In this document: positions 12,977-25,558 of the stretch, piece after piece
Layout: each line of letters opens with the position of its first letter
How positions within the stretch are numbered: the stretch's first letter is position 1
Assembly: GCA_022836615.1 (NCBI GenBank)
Contig: MU405223.1
Coordinates: forward strand, 186,001-250,000
Reading direction: 5' to 3'
From: Annulohypoxylon bovei var. microspora
Taxonomy: Eukaryota; Ascomycota; Sordariomycetes; Xylariales; Hypoxylaceae
Length of the DNA: 64,000 nucleotides
Notes under the pieces: model-generated
What the model saw: the letters and a program-made list of their open reading frames with translations, nothing else
The model's database searches: none
Told to the model about the DNA's origin: nothing
Position numbers and translations under genes: made by a program

Positions 12977-13330
12977 TGGCGACGTCTGGCAAGGCGGCAA
13001 TCTCGCTTCTAGGATTCACGATAACGGAGGCGATACCCGGCAAATCTTGTTTTAGGCGGCGATACCGACTAGTTGGTTCTATATCATAGGGGTTTTTTTT
13101 CTATGGTTTAGGAACGAGGAGTTTGTAGGCTATGGAATTCTCGTCTGGAGTTCCCTTCTGGAAGGTAGTGTTTCTAAGCATGCTTCTGGCATACAAATGG
13201 ATGAAGGCTAGTATAGCTTGGACGTTTGTACTTACTTGATTCACATACCCCATTCGCATATTTACCCAACGAATGCACATTATTAGGTATATTATTTTGG
13301 TCTCTTTTCGTGTTCCATGTTGTAGATTTA
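12977..13330. other. Convergent intergenic region
   Basis: 354 bp between the converging DUF726 and Gta3-like genes. It holds both 3' UTRs; no other structure was seen. Confidence 0.5.
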
Positions 13331-13987
13331 TTATCCTGCTTGCGTCGGATCCATCGATCCTGTCTTCACAACGAAGTATCGTCCTGCCGTCTTGCTAGCA
13401 CCGCCGAGAACGTCCCAACTCTCTACAGAGGGATCAGCACTCTCCTCCCCTGTGCGTCCTCTTGCCCTTGCGCTGTTGTCTGTTCGCCGCCGTCGAGGGC
13501 GTCGCGCATGCCCTACTATATCCTCCTTTGCTAGAGCCTCCTTAAGCTGGCCGAGACCGATAGTCTGCTCGCGCATGCCCTCTGCTGTCTCGTCGCGGAT
13601 GGCGCGTAGCGGCTCTACACCAGTGGTGTCAACTGCGCGGACGGCACGCACGAACTGAAGTTGTGACTCGAGAGTCGAGAGCATTTTAGCCTCCTCCTCG
13701 GCAGATTTAGGGGGTGGCAGGGCGGAGAGCCGGAGCAGGTGTTGGAGGGTTTGGGGGGTGATCGTCGGAGAACTGGCTGTGGAATTTGAGGCCGAAGACG
13801 GTAGCAGGGAGCGGACCGACCAGCTTGGCTTTGAGAGAATGGTCTCAAGGTCTTGAGGAGTATGAGGAGCTGAGCTTGAGCTCTTCCTAATGCTGGTAGT
13901 AGATGTTGTACGTGGTTGCCACGTTCGAAGAGATCGAAGTGATTGGCGGAGCGCCGTGCGGCAATGGTTGCATATTGTTGAATCCAT
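13331..13987 (-). CDS. Mitochondrial glutamyl-tRNA(Gln) amidotransferase subunit, GatC/Gta3-like
   Basis: Single-exon protein of 218 residues. The N-terminus is basic and Ser/Thr-rich with few acids (MDSTICNHCRTALRQSLRS), as in a mitochondrial presequence. The core has the GatC-like pattern: LLRLSALPPP, then a helix with MLSTLESQLQFVRAV and VDTTGVEPL. The C-terminus ends in GRYFVVKTGSMDP, as in fungal orthologues. The GatCAB/GatFAB-type complex converts Glu-tRNA(Gln) to Gln-tRNA(Gln) in mitochondria, with this small subunit thought to brace the catalytic ones. ATG at 13987 was chosen over an upstream TTG. It is divergent from SEC17, with a 619-bp shared upstream region. The assignment rests on motif recognition only. 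Confidence 0.65.
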   Translation of the reverse strand: MDSTICNHCRTALRQSLRSLRTWQPRTTSTTSIRKSSSSAPHTPQDLETILSKPSWSVRSLLPSSASNSTASSPTITPQTLQHLLRLSALPPPKSAEEEAKMLSTLESQLQFVRAVRAVDTTGVEPLRAIRDETAEGMREQTIGLGQLKEALAKEDIVGHARRPRRRRTDNSARARGRTGEESADPSVESWDVLGGASKTAGRYFVVKTGSMDPTQAG

Positions 13988-14606
13988 ACCCAATCATTTA
14001 TATATTTACCTCGGGACCTACAGATGTAGATATAGACTTATGGCTTTATAGTCATAGAAGAGATCAAGGAATAGTGAAGGCATAAAAGTCAGTTCGATTT
14101 ATTGCTCGAAGCTTGATCGTGTTTTACTATGAAGGGAAGATCCTTGCTAGAGGTGAAGTTCTTGAGGCTGAACAGTGCCATTGGCAGACATTGTACTTAC
14201 GACGAACCCTAAGAATATATGACAAAGATAATTAATGCTGAAAATTCATTATAAGATGGAATATTAAACATATTCTATGTATCGAGTCAATTGTATTTTC
14301 TTCCGGTCGAAAATATTTACTTATTAGGTTGTTGCGGTTCGTACCAACTTAACAGATTGAATTTAGATGTACTTGTTATGTACATCGAGACACATTGCAG
14401 GGGTATGCTTATATGTGAGACATGCGATGTCATAGCTCGAGACTTACCTAACGTTAGGTAGCCGCGTCGCAACACCAAACTGTGCCTTCCCTATCCTCAC
14501 TCCTTTGTCATCAACATTAAACTTAGTAAATAGTCAAACCTGATGATTATCAACTCCTATCAACCATTTCGTCTTAATAAAATAATACAAAATAAATTAA
14601 ACCACC
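13988..14606. promoter_or_regulatory. Bidirectional upstream region (Gta3-like / SEC17)
   Basis: 619 bp between two divergently oriented start codons, so it must hold both promoters and 5' UTRs. It is AT-rich toward SEC17, whose ATG has the strong context CCACCATGG. No specific transcription-factor site can be assigned. Confidence 0.5.
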
Positions 14607-15628
14607 ATGGCTGGAGATCCTCGCGCTTTACTACAGAAGGTTGGTCAATTTGCCCCGCCATTCTCCCCCACATCTACCTTGACGGCTACCGATACTGATA
14701 CTGATACGGATGTCAAATACAGGCAGACAAGACACTCGCCAGTGCCTCTAGTGGCTTCAGTTTCTTTGGTGGTCGAGAAGACAAGTATCAAAATGCAGCC
14801 GATCTATATATCGAGGCCGCAAACTCCTTCAGAATCCAGAAAATGAACCGAGAGGCTGGCCAGGCGTTCGAAAAGGCGGCTACGGTGCAAACTAATCAGC
14901 TAAACGAACCAGACGACGCCGCAAACACCTTAGTCGATGCCTTCAAAGTCTACCGCAAAGAGAACCCCGAAGATGCTGTGCGATGTCTCGACGTCGCTGT
15001 CAACCAGTACTGCAAGAAGGGAAATTTCAGGCGGGCGGCGCAGCACAAGGAGAATATGGGCGAAGTATTCGAAAACGAGGTGGGCGATATGAAGCGTGCG
15101 CTTGAGTGCTATGAATCTGCTGCCGGATGGTATGAAGGAGATAATGCTGCGGCGTAAGGACCCTCTGCCATGGTAATGTAATAGGGAACTCGGGAACTAA
15201 AATGCATATCTAGTCTAGCGAACAAGCTCTGGCTTAAGGTAGCAGACATTGCGGCCCTCGATGGCGACTATTACAAGTCGATCGAACAATACGAGAAGGT
15301 CGCAGGAGCTTCAATCAACAATAACTTGATGCGCTACTCGGTTAAAGACTACTTCCTCAAGGCGGGTATCTGCCACCTAGCGACGGGCGATATGGTCGCT
15401 GCGAATCGCGCGCTTGAGAAATATCGAGACCTAGACCCGACATTCCCTAGCACCCGAGAGCATCAGCTGCTTACAGACCTCGCAGCCGCCATCGAGGCGG
15501 GCGACCAGGATCAGTTTACGGACAAGTTGTTCCAGTTCGACCAGATGAGCAAGCTTGATAAGTGGAAGACTACGATTCTTGTACGAGTCAAGGGCAACAT
15601 CGAAGAGGCCGGTGAGGATTTCTCTTAA
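14607..15628 (+). CDS. SEC17: Alpha-SNAP, vesicular fusion protein Sec17
   Basis: 292-residue protein from exons 14607-14639, 14723-15153 and 15214-15628, the same length as yeast Sec17. It recruits NSF/Sec18 to cis-SNARE complexes and drives their disassembly after membrane fusion, at the cytosolic face of the endomembrane system. The N-terminus joins as MAGDPRALLQK plus ADKTLASASSGFSFFGG, the latter being the membrane-attachment loop region. TPR-like helical repeats follow: KYQNAADLYIEAANSF, EAGQAFEKAA, NQYCKKGNFRRAAQHKENM, DYYKSIEQYEKVA. The C-terminus has LDKWKTTILVRVK. The first intron has an untypical donor (AAG|GTTGGT) but the protein junction is exactly that of homologues. ATG has a strong Kozak-like context. 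Confidence 0.95.
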
Positions 15629-16245
15629 GCAAATCCGGGATATCGATGATAAACAGCAGAGGGCTTCGTGAGAATGGCTAGCCAAACTTGACGTTTGGGC
15701 GCATTGGTTGGGTGAGAAGCAACATGACTTTGCAAATCGCAATAGAGTTATGGATGATTACGACGTTTGGTTTAGAACATGGACTGTAGCAAAACCAGCT
15801 ACCATTGTCAAAAGACTGAATATTACTTACCTCATTACTTACATGATAGCATCAATGCTGTTTTCCATATTCTACCAGTCAGGGGAACCAATTCGTTTCT
15901 AGTAGGAGTTGTATGCTATTGGGATTAATGCTATACACGCCTTACTATTTATTTATCTAACATGGACAGGTCTAGAAGAAACACATGAAAGCCACGGATG
16001 CTTTATACTACAGTTTATTGATATCGCTAATTGTAAGAAATTGATGTTTATAGCTTCCGGTACGTACTTAAGTGGTAGGGCTACTGTGCCAAGCCACACC
16101 AATGGTGGGGTTTGAGTTTGACGATTAACGATAACACCGATAAGAACTCGATAAGCAAAAAATTCCAAAATTCCTTGACCATAAACTGACCCTACAGTCC
16201 CCAGAACTTCACCAATTCAAGCAATTACGAATTGCGATTTTCAAA
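15629..16245. other. Intergenic, SEC17 3' flank and RRP12 promoter
   Basis: 617 bp between two genes on the same strand. No supported coding region; AT-rich, with a short A-rich segment before the RRP12 start. Confidence 0.5.
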
Positions 16246-19200
16246 ATGGCGACCCTCGAAGAGAAGCTGGAAAAGATCCGGTCGCCAAATCTCCAGAGCC
16301 AACAGCAAGTCAGTAGAACTCATGCATTAAAGAATGGACTTTTAGATCGCTGACTTAAAATTTCGTATTAGACTGGAGTGATTCTCAAGGCGGTTGAAGA
16401 GACACTTAAAGAACAGAATACTCAACCAACATCTACAGGATACTTTGCTGCATTATTGGCTCTGCTAAACCAATCCCTTGAGAGTGGAAAGGTCAACAAA
16501 GAATTGACGCCTTCCGTCGTCTATCTCCTCGATGTCGTAACACCCTTTGCGCCGCAGCCCCTCCTTCGATCCAAGTTCACCCAGATTCTCACACTCTTAG
16601 CTCCTGTTCTATTACTAGAAGATGCAGAAGCGCCGTTGTTGAAACCTTCAATTGGATGCCTGGAATCTTTGCTCCTTGCGCAAGATTCGGCAGCATGGAA
16701 ACTCCCGACTAATGAGATAAGTCCGCGACGGGCTGTCGCAGGTCTTCTTAACCTCTCTTTGGATCACAGGCCGAAAGTGCGAAAGCGAGCGCAAGATGCC
16801 TTACGAAAAGTCCTCAAGAATCCTCCTCCGAGTCCATCTCTGGATCACCCAGCAGCAGATCTATGCGCCGAAACCGCAATGAGGAGCCTGACAGAAATGG
16901 CAAATAAGGCAGTAGTATCGAAAAAACAGAAGAAATCGACAGCAGAGCATGATCCTGCACTTATACACGCCTTGCAGCTTGTCAAAGCAGTCGCAATAGC
17001 AAGCGGTGGTTGGCCTAGCAAGAATATCGAAGCTTTATGCGAACTGTTACTTAACATCGCGAAGAGTGGAAATGAGCATATGACCATGGCTGTCTTTGAG
17101 ATCTTCGAGATGATCTTTGAAGGAATGGCCGATGAGGTTGCATCTACCAAACTACCTCGTCTCCTCGAAATCATATCTGAAATGCGTCCTTCTGCCAACG
17201 ATACCCAATTACTCCCGCCTTGGATCGCCATATTATCACGAGGATACGATGTCTCTGCTCAGATTGAGCCCGAAGAGACGTTCTCCAAGCTCCCAACCCT
17301 GTTCGGGATGATATCTAATTTTATGGAGTCTTCTTCACATAACATAAGGATATCCGCTTCGGAATGCTTGATATCATTTATGGCGAACTGTGTCCCTGAT
17401 CAAGTCATAGTTGAACCCTCTATCTACGACGAGAAAATGATCGAAATGATAGCCAAGGTTGCCGAAGGTCTCCTCAGTGTACAATACCAGGCAGCCTGGA
17501 TGGAGACATTCAACGTCCTCGGTGCCATTTTTGATGCACTGAAGTGGCGTGCTAAGCCGACGATGCTGAACGTTGTGCGGACAGTTGGCGAGCTCCGTGG
17601 GAATGATTCTTTCATGGGCAAAAAGGAAGCGGATGAGGTTCTCGGCAAAGCGATTCGAGCAATGGGCCCAGAATCCGTTCTTAGTGTCCTTCCTCTGAAT
17701 CTCATCAAGCCAGTCAAGGACCAACCCGGTAGAGCTTGGATGCTGCCAATCCTTAGAGACTACACCGGCAATACTAATCTTCAGCACTTCAAAACCGAGT
17801 TAATCCCGTTAAGCGAAGCTATGTTCCAACGAGTTCTAGACAACGGGGAAGCCGCCAAAACAATGGAAGTCAAGATATACGAGACTCTAGTGCATCAAAC
17901 CTGGTCTATATTGCCCGGCTATTGCGACCTACCCTTAGATCTGACAGTGGCCTTTGACCAAGTCTTTGCAGAAATGCTCGCCAACCTCTTGTACAAGCAA
18001 GTCGATCTTAGACTGGATGTGTGCCGAGCTCTTAAGGCCCTTGTTGAATCGAACCAAGACGTAGCTTCACTTGAAGACGAGAGCTTGATTCTTAAAAGCC
18101 GAGTATCGAAAATGGATGCCCAGAAGAATCTAGCTTACCTTGGGAACTTTGCGGGTAATCTCCTAGCAGTCCTTTTTAATGTCTACAGCCAGACACTTCC
18201 CCAGTCCAGGGGCCCCATACTACAGACTATTAATGCTTATCTGAGTATCACACCCGAGAAGGAACTTGTCGAGACATTTGACCGCGTCAGCACGATGTTA
18301 GCATCATCACTCAGCGAGATTAATAACGAGAAAAAGGAAAAGAGTCAAAAATCAGAGAAGGTGCCTTCTACAAGTCAAACATTAATGGACTTGGTAATTA
18401 CCATGTCTATTTATCTTCCTCGCCAGAACTTTGGTCCTCTTTTCAACATTGCCGCGCTCGTTATCGTAAGAGATGACGCCCCGCAGCTACAAAAGAAGGC
18501 CTACAAGTTAATTCCACGGCTCGCCGAGTCGGAGATTGGCAAAGTAGCACTCCAGGAACGAAATGCGGAACTTCAAAACTTGATATTATCCAGCTCAGAA
18601 AAAGTCTCGGTCCCTGCAAGAAGAGAACGGTTGGCGGCAATTACTGCGCTGATGCCATTCATTCCCAACACGTCACTTCATTTCATCCCTTCAGTACTAT
18701 CCGAGGTGGTCATATGCTGCAAAGAACAGAACGAAAAGGCTAGAACTTTAGCTTTCGAACTACTTGTTCTTATGGGCCAGAAGCTGGAAGAAGCAAAGGG
18801 CAAGCCGATTGATAATAGTAAGATTCCTCATATGCCGAAGGACGCACCACCCGTATCTGCGAGTATCGAAGAATACATTACTATGGTCAGCGCCGGACTT
18901 GCAGGAAGCACACCGCACATGATATCCGCCTCCATCACTGCCCTTACTCGCATTCTCTACGAGTTTCGCGGGACCCTTAATCAAGAGGTGTTGAGTGATC
19001 TTGTACAGACCATGGATCTTTTCCTAACATCTAACAACCGAGAGATCGTTAGAAGTGTTCTGGGATTCGTGAAGGTGTGTGTCATCAGCTTGCCAACAGA
19101 GTTGATGTTACCACGCCTACCAACCATGATTCCTAACTTAATGGTATGGGCGCACGAGCACAAAGGTCACTTCTGCAGAGCAAAGGTCAAGCATATTCTA

Positions 19201-20043
19201 GAACGAATGGTCCGTCGCTTTGGCTTCGACGTCGTCAACAGGAATTGTCCAGAGGCGGACCGAAAGTTGATAACCAACATCCGAAGGACCAAGGAACGTA
19301 GCAAGAAACGAAAGGATGCTGCCAAGGAGACAGGCAACGAAGATGACAGCCAACAAAATGGCAAGCGGCGTAGTCGGTTCGAGAGCGAGTATGATGAAGC
19401 GTTGTATAGCAGCGACGAATCAGACGCCTCCGACGACTCTGACGCCGAGGTCCTTGGAAAGTCGAGAAAGACACAGAAGGGCGGCTCCACATATATCATG
19501 GAAGACGACGACGAACCCCTGGATCTGTTGGATCGCAAGGCTCTCGCCAGCATATCCTCCACGAAGCCCGGGAAACTGCGCAAGGCGGGCAAGACTAAGG
19601 CCAGGACCGATATGGACGGCAAGTTGATATTGGGTGAAGAGGACGGCGACGATGACGCTATGGTTATTGATACGCCCAAAGAAGGCGGAGATGAGAGCGG
19701 CGTCGGAGCTTACGTCGCGGCTCTCAAGAGCAAGGACGTCGGACGCAGGGGACAAGGTGGACGTCTTAAGTTCTCTAATAAGCGAGGGAAGGACAATGAC
19801 GACGATGGAGAGATGGATGTTGATGAGAAAGAGGTCTCTAATATCAAGTCGCAGATCAGCAGGGGTGGTAGAGGCGGCTTCAGCCCTCGCGGAGGTCGTC
19901 CTCACCGTGGTGGTGGTGGTATGCGTGGAGGGCGAAGCGGTAGGGGAGGCATCGCTGCCGGAAGACGAGGCCTCGGGCAGGAGAAGAGACACGGCCCGGC
20001 CACAGGCAAGGTCGGCAAACCGAAATCCCCTGGCCGGAGATGA
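16246..20043 (+). CDS. RRP12: Ribosome biogenesis/export factor Rrp12 (NUC173 domain)
   Basis: 1244-residue protein from exons 16246-16308 and 16372-20043. Rrp12 is an all-helical ARM/HEAT-repeat protein that binds pre-40S and pre-60S particles and supports their maturation and nuclear export. The short first exon encodes MATLEEKLEKIRSPNLQSQQQ in part and joins to TGVILKAVEETL, as in homologues. HEAT-like helices run through most of the protein, with the NUC173 segment in the first half (RRAVAGLLNLSLDHRPKVRKRAQ). The C-terminus carries basic ERSKKRKDA, acidic clusters (SSDESDASDDSD) and a terminal RGG-rich tail from about residue 1190, likely RNA-binding. ATG at 16246 has the context AAAATGG. 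It converges with VTI1. Confidence 0.93.
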
Positions 20044-20533
20044 GCGGGTCGGAAGTCCGAACCGATTTTGATACCCGTTTGCAGCAAGCATACTTGCTGT
20101 GCTACATAGATGGCTACGAGTATCTTGTGTTTTTGCTAGTCAGGTTAGTGACTTGAGGCGTAGGCACGGGTCATGAACATGAATTCTTCCTTTTTTTTTA
20201 AACCGAAATAGATGATTGCGTCAACCGTCAATGTCTTTAGTCTTTAATTATGTGAAGTCAAACCAATCCGTACGTAGTCTCTGAAGACCACGGGAGGGAA
20301 TATGTACGAGAAACGACCGTGATAATGAGAATCTTCCCAATGGCCCCCCTTTGTTTACGCTCCCAAAACGCCGTCTTTAACTGCAAACTCTGTCGACATT
20401 ACACTTGACACCCGATGGAAAAAATTTACAATTGCCACATCCATCCGTCTACTCTACTCTACAGCTGCCTGATCAGCAAGTTAGACGGCCTGTTAGGCTT
20501 AACATTCCCCCTTTCTTCGTATCGCTTGCTTCT
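20044..20533. other. Convergent intergenic region RRP12/VTI1
   Basis: 490 bp holding the 3' flanks of two converging genes. It contains a short T-run near 20190; nothing else was supported. Confidence 0.45.
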
Positions 20534-21385
20534 TCACCTGAACTTGCTGTAGATCACGGCGAAGATCAGAATCACCAGCACGGCGACGATGGCGATGGTA
20601 ATCACCCGATTTGTAGCCATCCTGTCCATCCGTTAGCCCTCTCCGTTCTCGCCGCACATATATATATACATATACACATATATGTATATGTACACTTCCA
20701 GGGGAAAGGGGAGTCATTACCTACGAGCCATACCCCTCAGCGTCTTGACGCTCCTATCGACGTAGCCCTCGCTCTCGTACAGGATGGCGCCGGTGTGCGC
20801 GATGCGCTCGCGCTGGGCGTGCAGGTCGGCGAGGGTGCCGGCGCCGATGGACTCGGTCTCGTTGGCGAGCGCCTGGCTCGACCGCAGCCGCTGGCTGCTC
20901 CGGTCCAGCCTGTCCGTACCCGAGAGCAGCTGCTGGCGTTGTTCGAGTTGCAGGTCAGAGGGCGTGGACGGATCGTCGGTATAGCGGGAGCCGAAGAGGG
21001 CGGCGCGGTCTGAGGCCAGCGAGGATAGCTTGCGCTTGTAGGCGTCCACGTCGGTCTCGAAGTTCCGGAACCGCTGGTTGATCTTCGGGCGCGAGGACGA
21101 GGGGATGTTCTGCTTCTCGAGACGCATCTGGCCGAGCTGCGATTCTGCTTGTTAGAGGGGTGATATGCGGAAGGAGGGAGAGGAGGGGTGGAACGGAGGG
21201 AATACCAATTCGTCGGCTTCTTCGAGGGCCCGTTCAGCGGCGCTGATGGCGGCCTTGCGCGGCTCGCCGCTGAGCTCGGGGATCTGGTCTAGTTTCTGGG
21301 TCAGGTCGGCTTGGACGAGCTTGAACTCGGCTTCGTAGCTGCCGAAGAGCTCGGAGCCGGCGTCGGTGTCGAGAGGGTTGGCCAT
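20534..21385 (-). CDS. VTI1: v-SNARE Vti1
   Basis: 227-residue Qb-SNARE from exons 21385-21206, 21136-20721 and 20621-20534. Vti1 works in Golgi-to-endosome, endosomal and vacuolar fusion. The N-terminal Habc-like helices begin MANPLDTDAGSELFGSYEAE, followed by the conserved ELLGQMRLEKQNIPSSSRPK. A SNARE motif with LRSSQALANETESIGAGTL (central Q-type layer area) is followed by the juxtamembrane LRGMARRMATNRV. A C-terminal membrane anchor rich in I, V, A and L ends in YSKFR. The third exon, supplying the whole anchor, is not visible as a separate frame and was found by splicing at AG|G. The second intron (20622-20720) contains an AT-dinucleotide repeat. Confidence 0.93.
20661..20697. repeat. 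TA/CA/GT microsatellite in VTI1 intron 2
   Basis: Alternating purine-pyrimidine run of AT, AC and GT steps lying entirely inside the second VTI1 intron; probably length-variable between strains. Confidence 0.6.
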
Positions 21386-22976
21386 GGTGACTGTTGGATT
21401 GTGTCTGCTCCTTTCTTTCACTCTTTGGCTGGACTTGTCGAAACTCTCACGGAGAGTATGTTCGCTGAAAAGAAGAGTCGGTCGTAAATGTCGTCAAATT
21501 AAGATACTCGAACGCCTGCTTACTAGATTTAGGAGGGTCTTCGGATAAGTAATCGGCAACGTGGTTGGCTGACTGGTATATCGAAGTTGCAGGAGAGATC
21601 ATGCGTGTTGCGTAGCCAAATAAAGCAGGCACCGCCGACTCTGCCAGTTCCTAGATCCGTCAATGCGGTCCAGACCCAGATTTGAAGTGGAGACTTCCAA
21701 GTTCCCCGTTTACAGTGCAACCAGCCACAGCTCCCAGCCACGTTAGGTGGAGAACCGCATATTTTATTTAATGAATTCTGAGCCTGTGCTTCTCTTCTCC
21801 CTTCTCTTCTTTTTCTTCTTCAAAGTTGATCCCCCGGAAGCAGATAATTAGGCTGCGCGTTCTATTTCTCTAAGGACGTGAAGTTGTATTAGCCGGGCAG
21901 ACTGAAACGGTGCTTCTAAGAATTGTGTATTAGACGGATTAGTCTTCGCAGACTACCGCCTCTGAATATTCGATCCCGTTGAGCCTCGACATTCCTTGAT
22001 TAGACGAGTTTTTAAATAGATGCCTATTCCTCCCTCGGAGTTTTTTATCGATAAAAGATGAGACAGTTTGAGCGACGAAATCCGAGAATGAGTTCGTTGT
22101 TAGTGTCGGTAATGGGTCTTCTAGGCGAAGACAGTTTATTCTCAACTACTTCGTACACAATGAGTGATGGACCATGTGAGAATATTCATTATATCGTTGC
22201 TAGTGCTAAGCAAACGTAGCAGAGCCTCGATCAAGATGTATGCAGCTGAATAGGTCCTTCGTGATGTTATGGCTGAGACATGTCCGAATCTGTTAAGGCA
22301 TGTATGTCATAGACTCTCGTGGCTGGTAGTCAAAGCGTCGATAGTCAAGTTATTTACAGCGGTTGTGGATCCTTGTTTCAACCCACGGACATGTAACATA
22401 GCAGGTGTTTAAGTGTTTTGATAAAAGAATTGAAACTTCAACTTTTAATTCGTTTCTTCTCATAACGTTTATTTCAACTACCTACGCTTGACTAAACTAC
22501 CGAAACCCCCGATCTAGCTCAAACATCAGGGCAACCACTAAGGCGATATGAATATGTAAGTATAAAGTCTCCCAACCAGCAGCAACTGCCCACCCTACCG
22601 AATCGTACATGTGAAGGTGATATGCAGCAGATGCAGTTTCCACCTTTACATACCTCGGGTTCAAACTTACCTACCTTACTACCTGATCAAGGCTTCCATT
22701 CCAATCATCAACATTCAGCTCTGTTTTCAGTCACGGATTGGCCGGCGTACTTGAACTATTGAAGATGGGTAATGTCGTGTGACGTACGCCTACATAGTTA
22801 GCTCGCCGCCACTGCCTAGGCCATCTCTTTCCTTTCTCGCCGGCATAGCCTTATGACTTACCGAACTACTATCGTCTTCCTCATTCTCACATTCCAACAT
22901 ATTTTGTTTTGAAATTTGGCTACCTCAATTATTATAACCTCATCAGTTTTCATATTCTCTCACCGTGTAGAGATCC
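21386..22976. other. Divergent intergenic region, 1.6 kb
   Basis: Upstream regions of VTI1 (left) and the FAD oxidoreductase (right). A pyrimidine-rich stretch sits at about 21785-21825. Short frames here, for example around 21940-22145, have no recognisable features. Confidence 0.5.
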
Positions 22977-24628
22977 ATGACATCATCTACTAACTGGGTG
23001 TCTAGGAAGAAGGTAGCTATCGTCGGGAGTGGCTCTGCTGGAATCGGTGCTCTTTGGGCTCTGAATCGCACCCATCATGATGTGTATCTCTATGAGGCGG
23101 ATGACCGCCTGGGTGGTCACACCAATACGGTGGAGTGGAAGAAGGGCAAATTTACCACTTTGGTAGATACGGGCTTCATCGTTCTCAACGCGGCAACATA
23201 TCGTTCGTATACTACAAATCTAGAAATATGTAAATTTGCTAACTAGCTCTAGCAAATTTCATCAACTTTCTCAAGAGTGTCAAGGTAAAACCCATGCCCA
23301 CTCAAATGACATTCGGCGTTTCACGGGACCGTGGGAAGTTTGAATGGGCAGGGACAAATTTAGATTCCATATTCTGCCAGAAAAGGAATCTCTTCTCCCC
23401 GAGGATGTGGAGGTTGATCTTTGATATCATCCGCTTCAATCAATTTGCTCTAGACCTGCTCAAAGACGACGATGGTGACTCCTACTCAGACTCGAAAGGA
23501 ACTGTGCCTATGGAGACCATTGGCCAGTATTTGGATAGGGAAGGGTACTCCGAAACGTTCCGGAATGACTACCTGATACCAATGACAGCTGCTGTGTGGA
23601 GTACAAGCCCAGACAAATGTACTTTGGAATTTCCTGCCGTGACGCTCGTTCGATTTATGTAAGTCTTGCGAATCAACATGATTTGTGTGCGGCTACTGAT
23701 CATATCATTAAGGTGGAATCATCACCTCTTAAGTACAGTTGCGGCGCGGCCAGATTGGCTTACGCTGGAAGGCGGCGCAAAATCGTACATCGATGCGGTG
23801 ATGAGTGGATTCCCACCCAATCATCTGTTCTTAAAGACAGCCGTCAAACATGTGACTAACGACCAAGATGGGTGTGTTCGGCTTCACCTAGAAAATGGGA
23901 AAACGGAGGTATTTGACCACGTCATATTAGCTACTCATGGAGACCAAGCCTATCAGATCATCAAGCCCTCAGCTACCCCTGAAGAGGAGACAATCATGTC
24001 CTCGTTCAAGACGTCGGAGAATACTTGCATTCTCCACTCAGACCTCTCGCACATGCCTAAGCGTCAGAACTCGTGGTCCGCTTGGAATTATCTCACAGTG
24101 TCATCGCCTTGGACGGGTAGAGACATTGATAAAGTCTCGCTGACGTATAACATGAATATCCTTCAACATATCCCAAGGGAAGGTTTCGGTGACGTCCTAG
24201 TGACACTGAATCCCATTCAGGAACCGAAACCAGAGACTATCCAAGGCCGATATTCATATTCGCATCCCTTATATAACCCCACTGCGATTCGAGCGCAACA
24301 GGCTCTACCTAGGATACAAAACACGAGAGGAATCAGTTATGCAGGCGCATGGACAAAATACGGGTTTCACGAAGACGGATTTAGCAGCGGGATACACGCA
24401 GCAAGCGCTCATCTTGGAGCAAAGTTACCCTTCGAATTCGTGGACTCGACGTATAGTCGAGGGAAGAGACCCAAGCAGGGCATCGCAGACCTGTTCGTCA
24501 GACTCATCGTTCTGGTCATCCAGATTTTTATTATAGACGTGCTGGAAATAATATTCCGCAGAACCAGGAAAATACCGGCGCAGGTAAATGGCATAGGCAA
24601 GAGAAGAGTGAACGGGAAGCAATCGTAG
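22977..24628 (+). CDS. FAD-dependent amine-oxidase-like oxidoreductase
   Basis: 515-residue flavoprotein from exons 22977-23202, 23253-23658 and 23713-24628. A dinucleotide-binding Rossmann fold opens the protein: GSGSAG at 17-22 with the ribose-binding Glu40 and LYEADDRLGGHTNTV. The family pattern continues with VDTGFIV, ATYPNF, MTFGVSRDRGKFEWAGT and NLFSPRMWR. The second half has WNHHLLST, GGAKSYIDAV, ATHGDQAYQI and the FAD-closing SYAGAWTKYGFHEDGFSSG. A C-terminal hydrophobic segment (LIVLVIQIFIIDVLEIIF) may anchor it in a membrane. In bacteria relatives (COG2907) often sit beside cyclopropane-fatty-acid synthase genes, hinting at a lipid substrate; no such neighbour is present here. The substrate is therefore unknown. 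Confidence 0.87.
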
Positions 24629-25558
24629 TCTGCTTAGACTTCTGTACAATACCTAGGATGGAAATGAATAACAGTATAATTTCATATGCTATCGAGACTC
24701 TTATCATTACCTGATCATGCGGAAGAATGGCCCTCCGTTGACCCTTTATCTCCCTCCCCTTTCCCCCTTTTGCACCTCCCCTAGCAACCCAATCCTCCCC
24801 AGCAATGCCACGCCAACCAATCTCTCAGGACAACCCAGGATCCCGAGCAACTACTTGCAGACCAAATGCAAGCTTATAAGCAATGACAACTTTATGATCA
24901 GTACCCCGAATGGGGAGTTCAAATGGTGCAGTTGAATAGCGGTGTGTTCGAATTAAAGTTTTGCACTTTTATTTTATTCCCAATAAGCATAGGTTCGAAT
25001 TATGTTCGAAGTAACTTTTTTTCTCCTTGAAAAAAATATTAAAAAATATCTAACGTTGTTGTTATTAATTCATGAACCATCAAATATGTCGCTTGAGGTT
25101 GTATCCATTTTTAAAGAGAGTTGGGAACACATGGATACCAGTTAACTAAAAAAGAACATCAAAGAACCTTTTACTTTGACAAAACAACCACATATAACTA
25201 ACTGAAATAAATACGGAAAAATAAACCAAATAAAAATAAAGCTTCGAATTGTTTTTAACCCAAAAATTATTAATCCTAAAGACTCCGTGGTGTTAAAAAA
25301 AAATCAAGATAAAGTGTTATAGACAGTCTATACTCATGGTGCATACAACCATCGCCTATCTGACTTAATGATGCAGATTACAGGGCTGTACCTATCTGGT
25401 AGAGTTACAGCGGGGCAGGTCACTAGCTGGAACTTTGTAAGCTTCTAAGTCCCACTAAAATCACAGGGACCTTGAGCTTTTCGATATGACCCCACATATG
25501 GCATAATGACCTCTTACAGAGCTTCCGAGCATCAATACATCATATTCTTTAAGACATA
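24629..25558. other. AT-rich intergenic region
   Basis: 930 bp with A/T homopolymer runs at about 25010-25050 and 25290-25310, low in G+C compared with flanking genes. It may be a mutated repeat remnant; no terminal repeats or coding similarity were seen. The right end includes the COX11 promoter. Confidence 0.45.

Noticed and set aside
19420..20091. Antisense and alternate frames over the RRP12 C-terminus
   Set aside because: They arise from repetitive RGG and acidic codons and show only low-complexity sequence.
22650..22690. GGTTCAAACT resembling a tRNA B box
   Set aside because: No matching A box, acceptor stem or cloverleaf could be folded around it.
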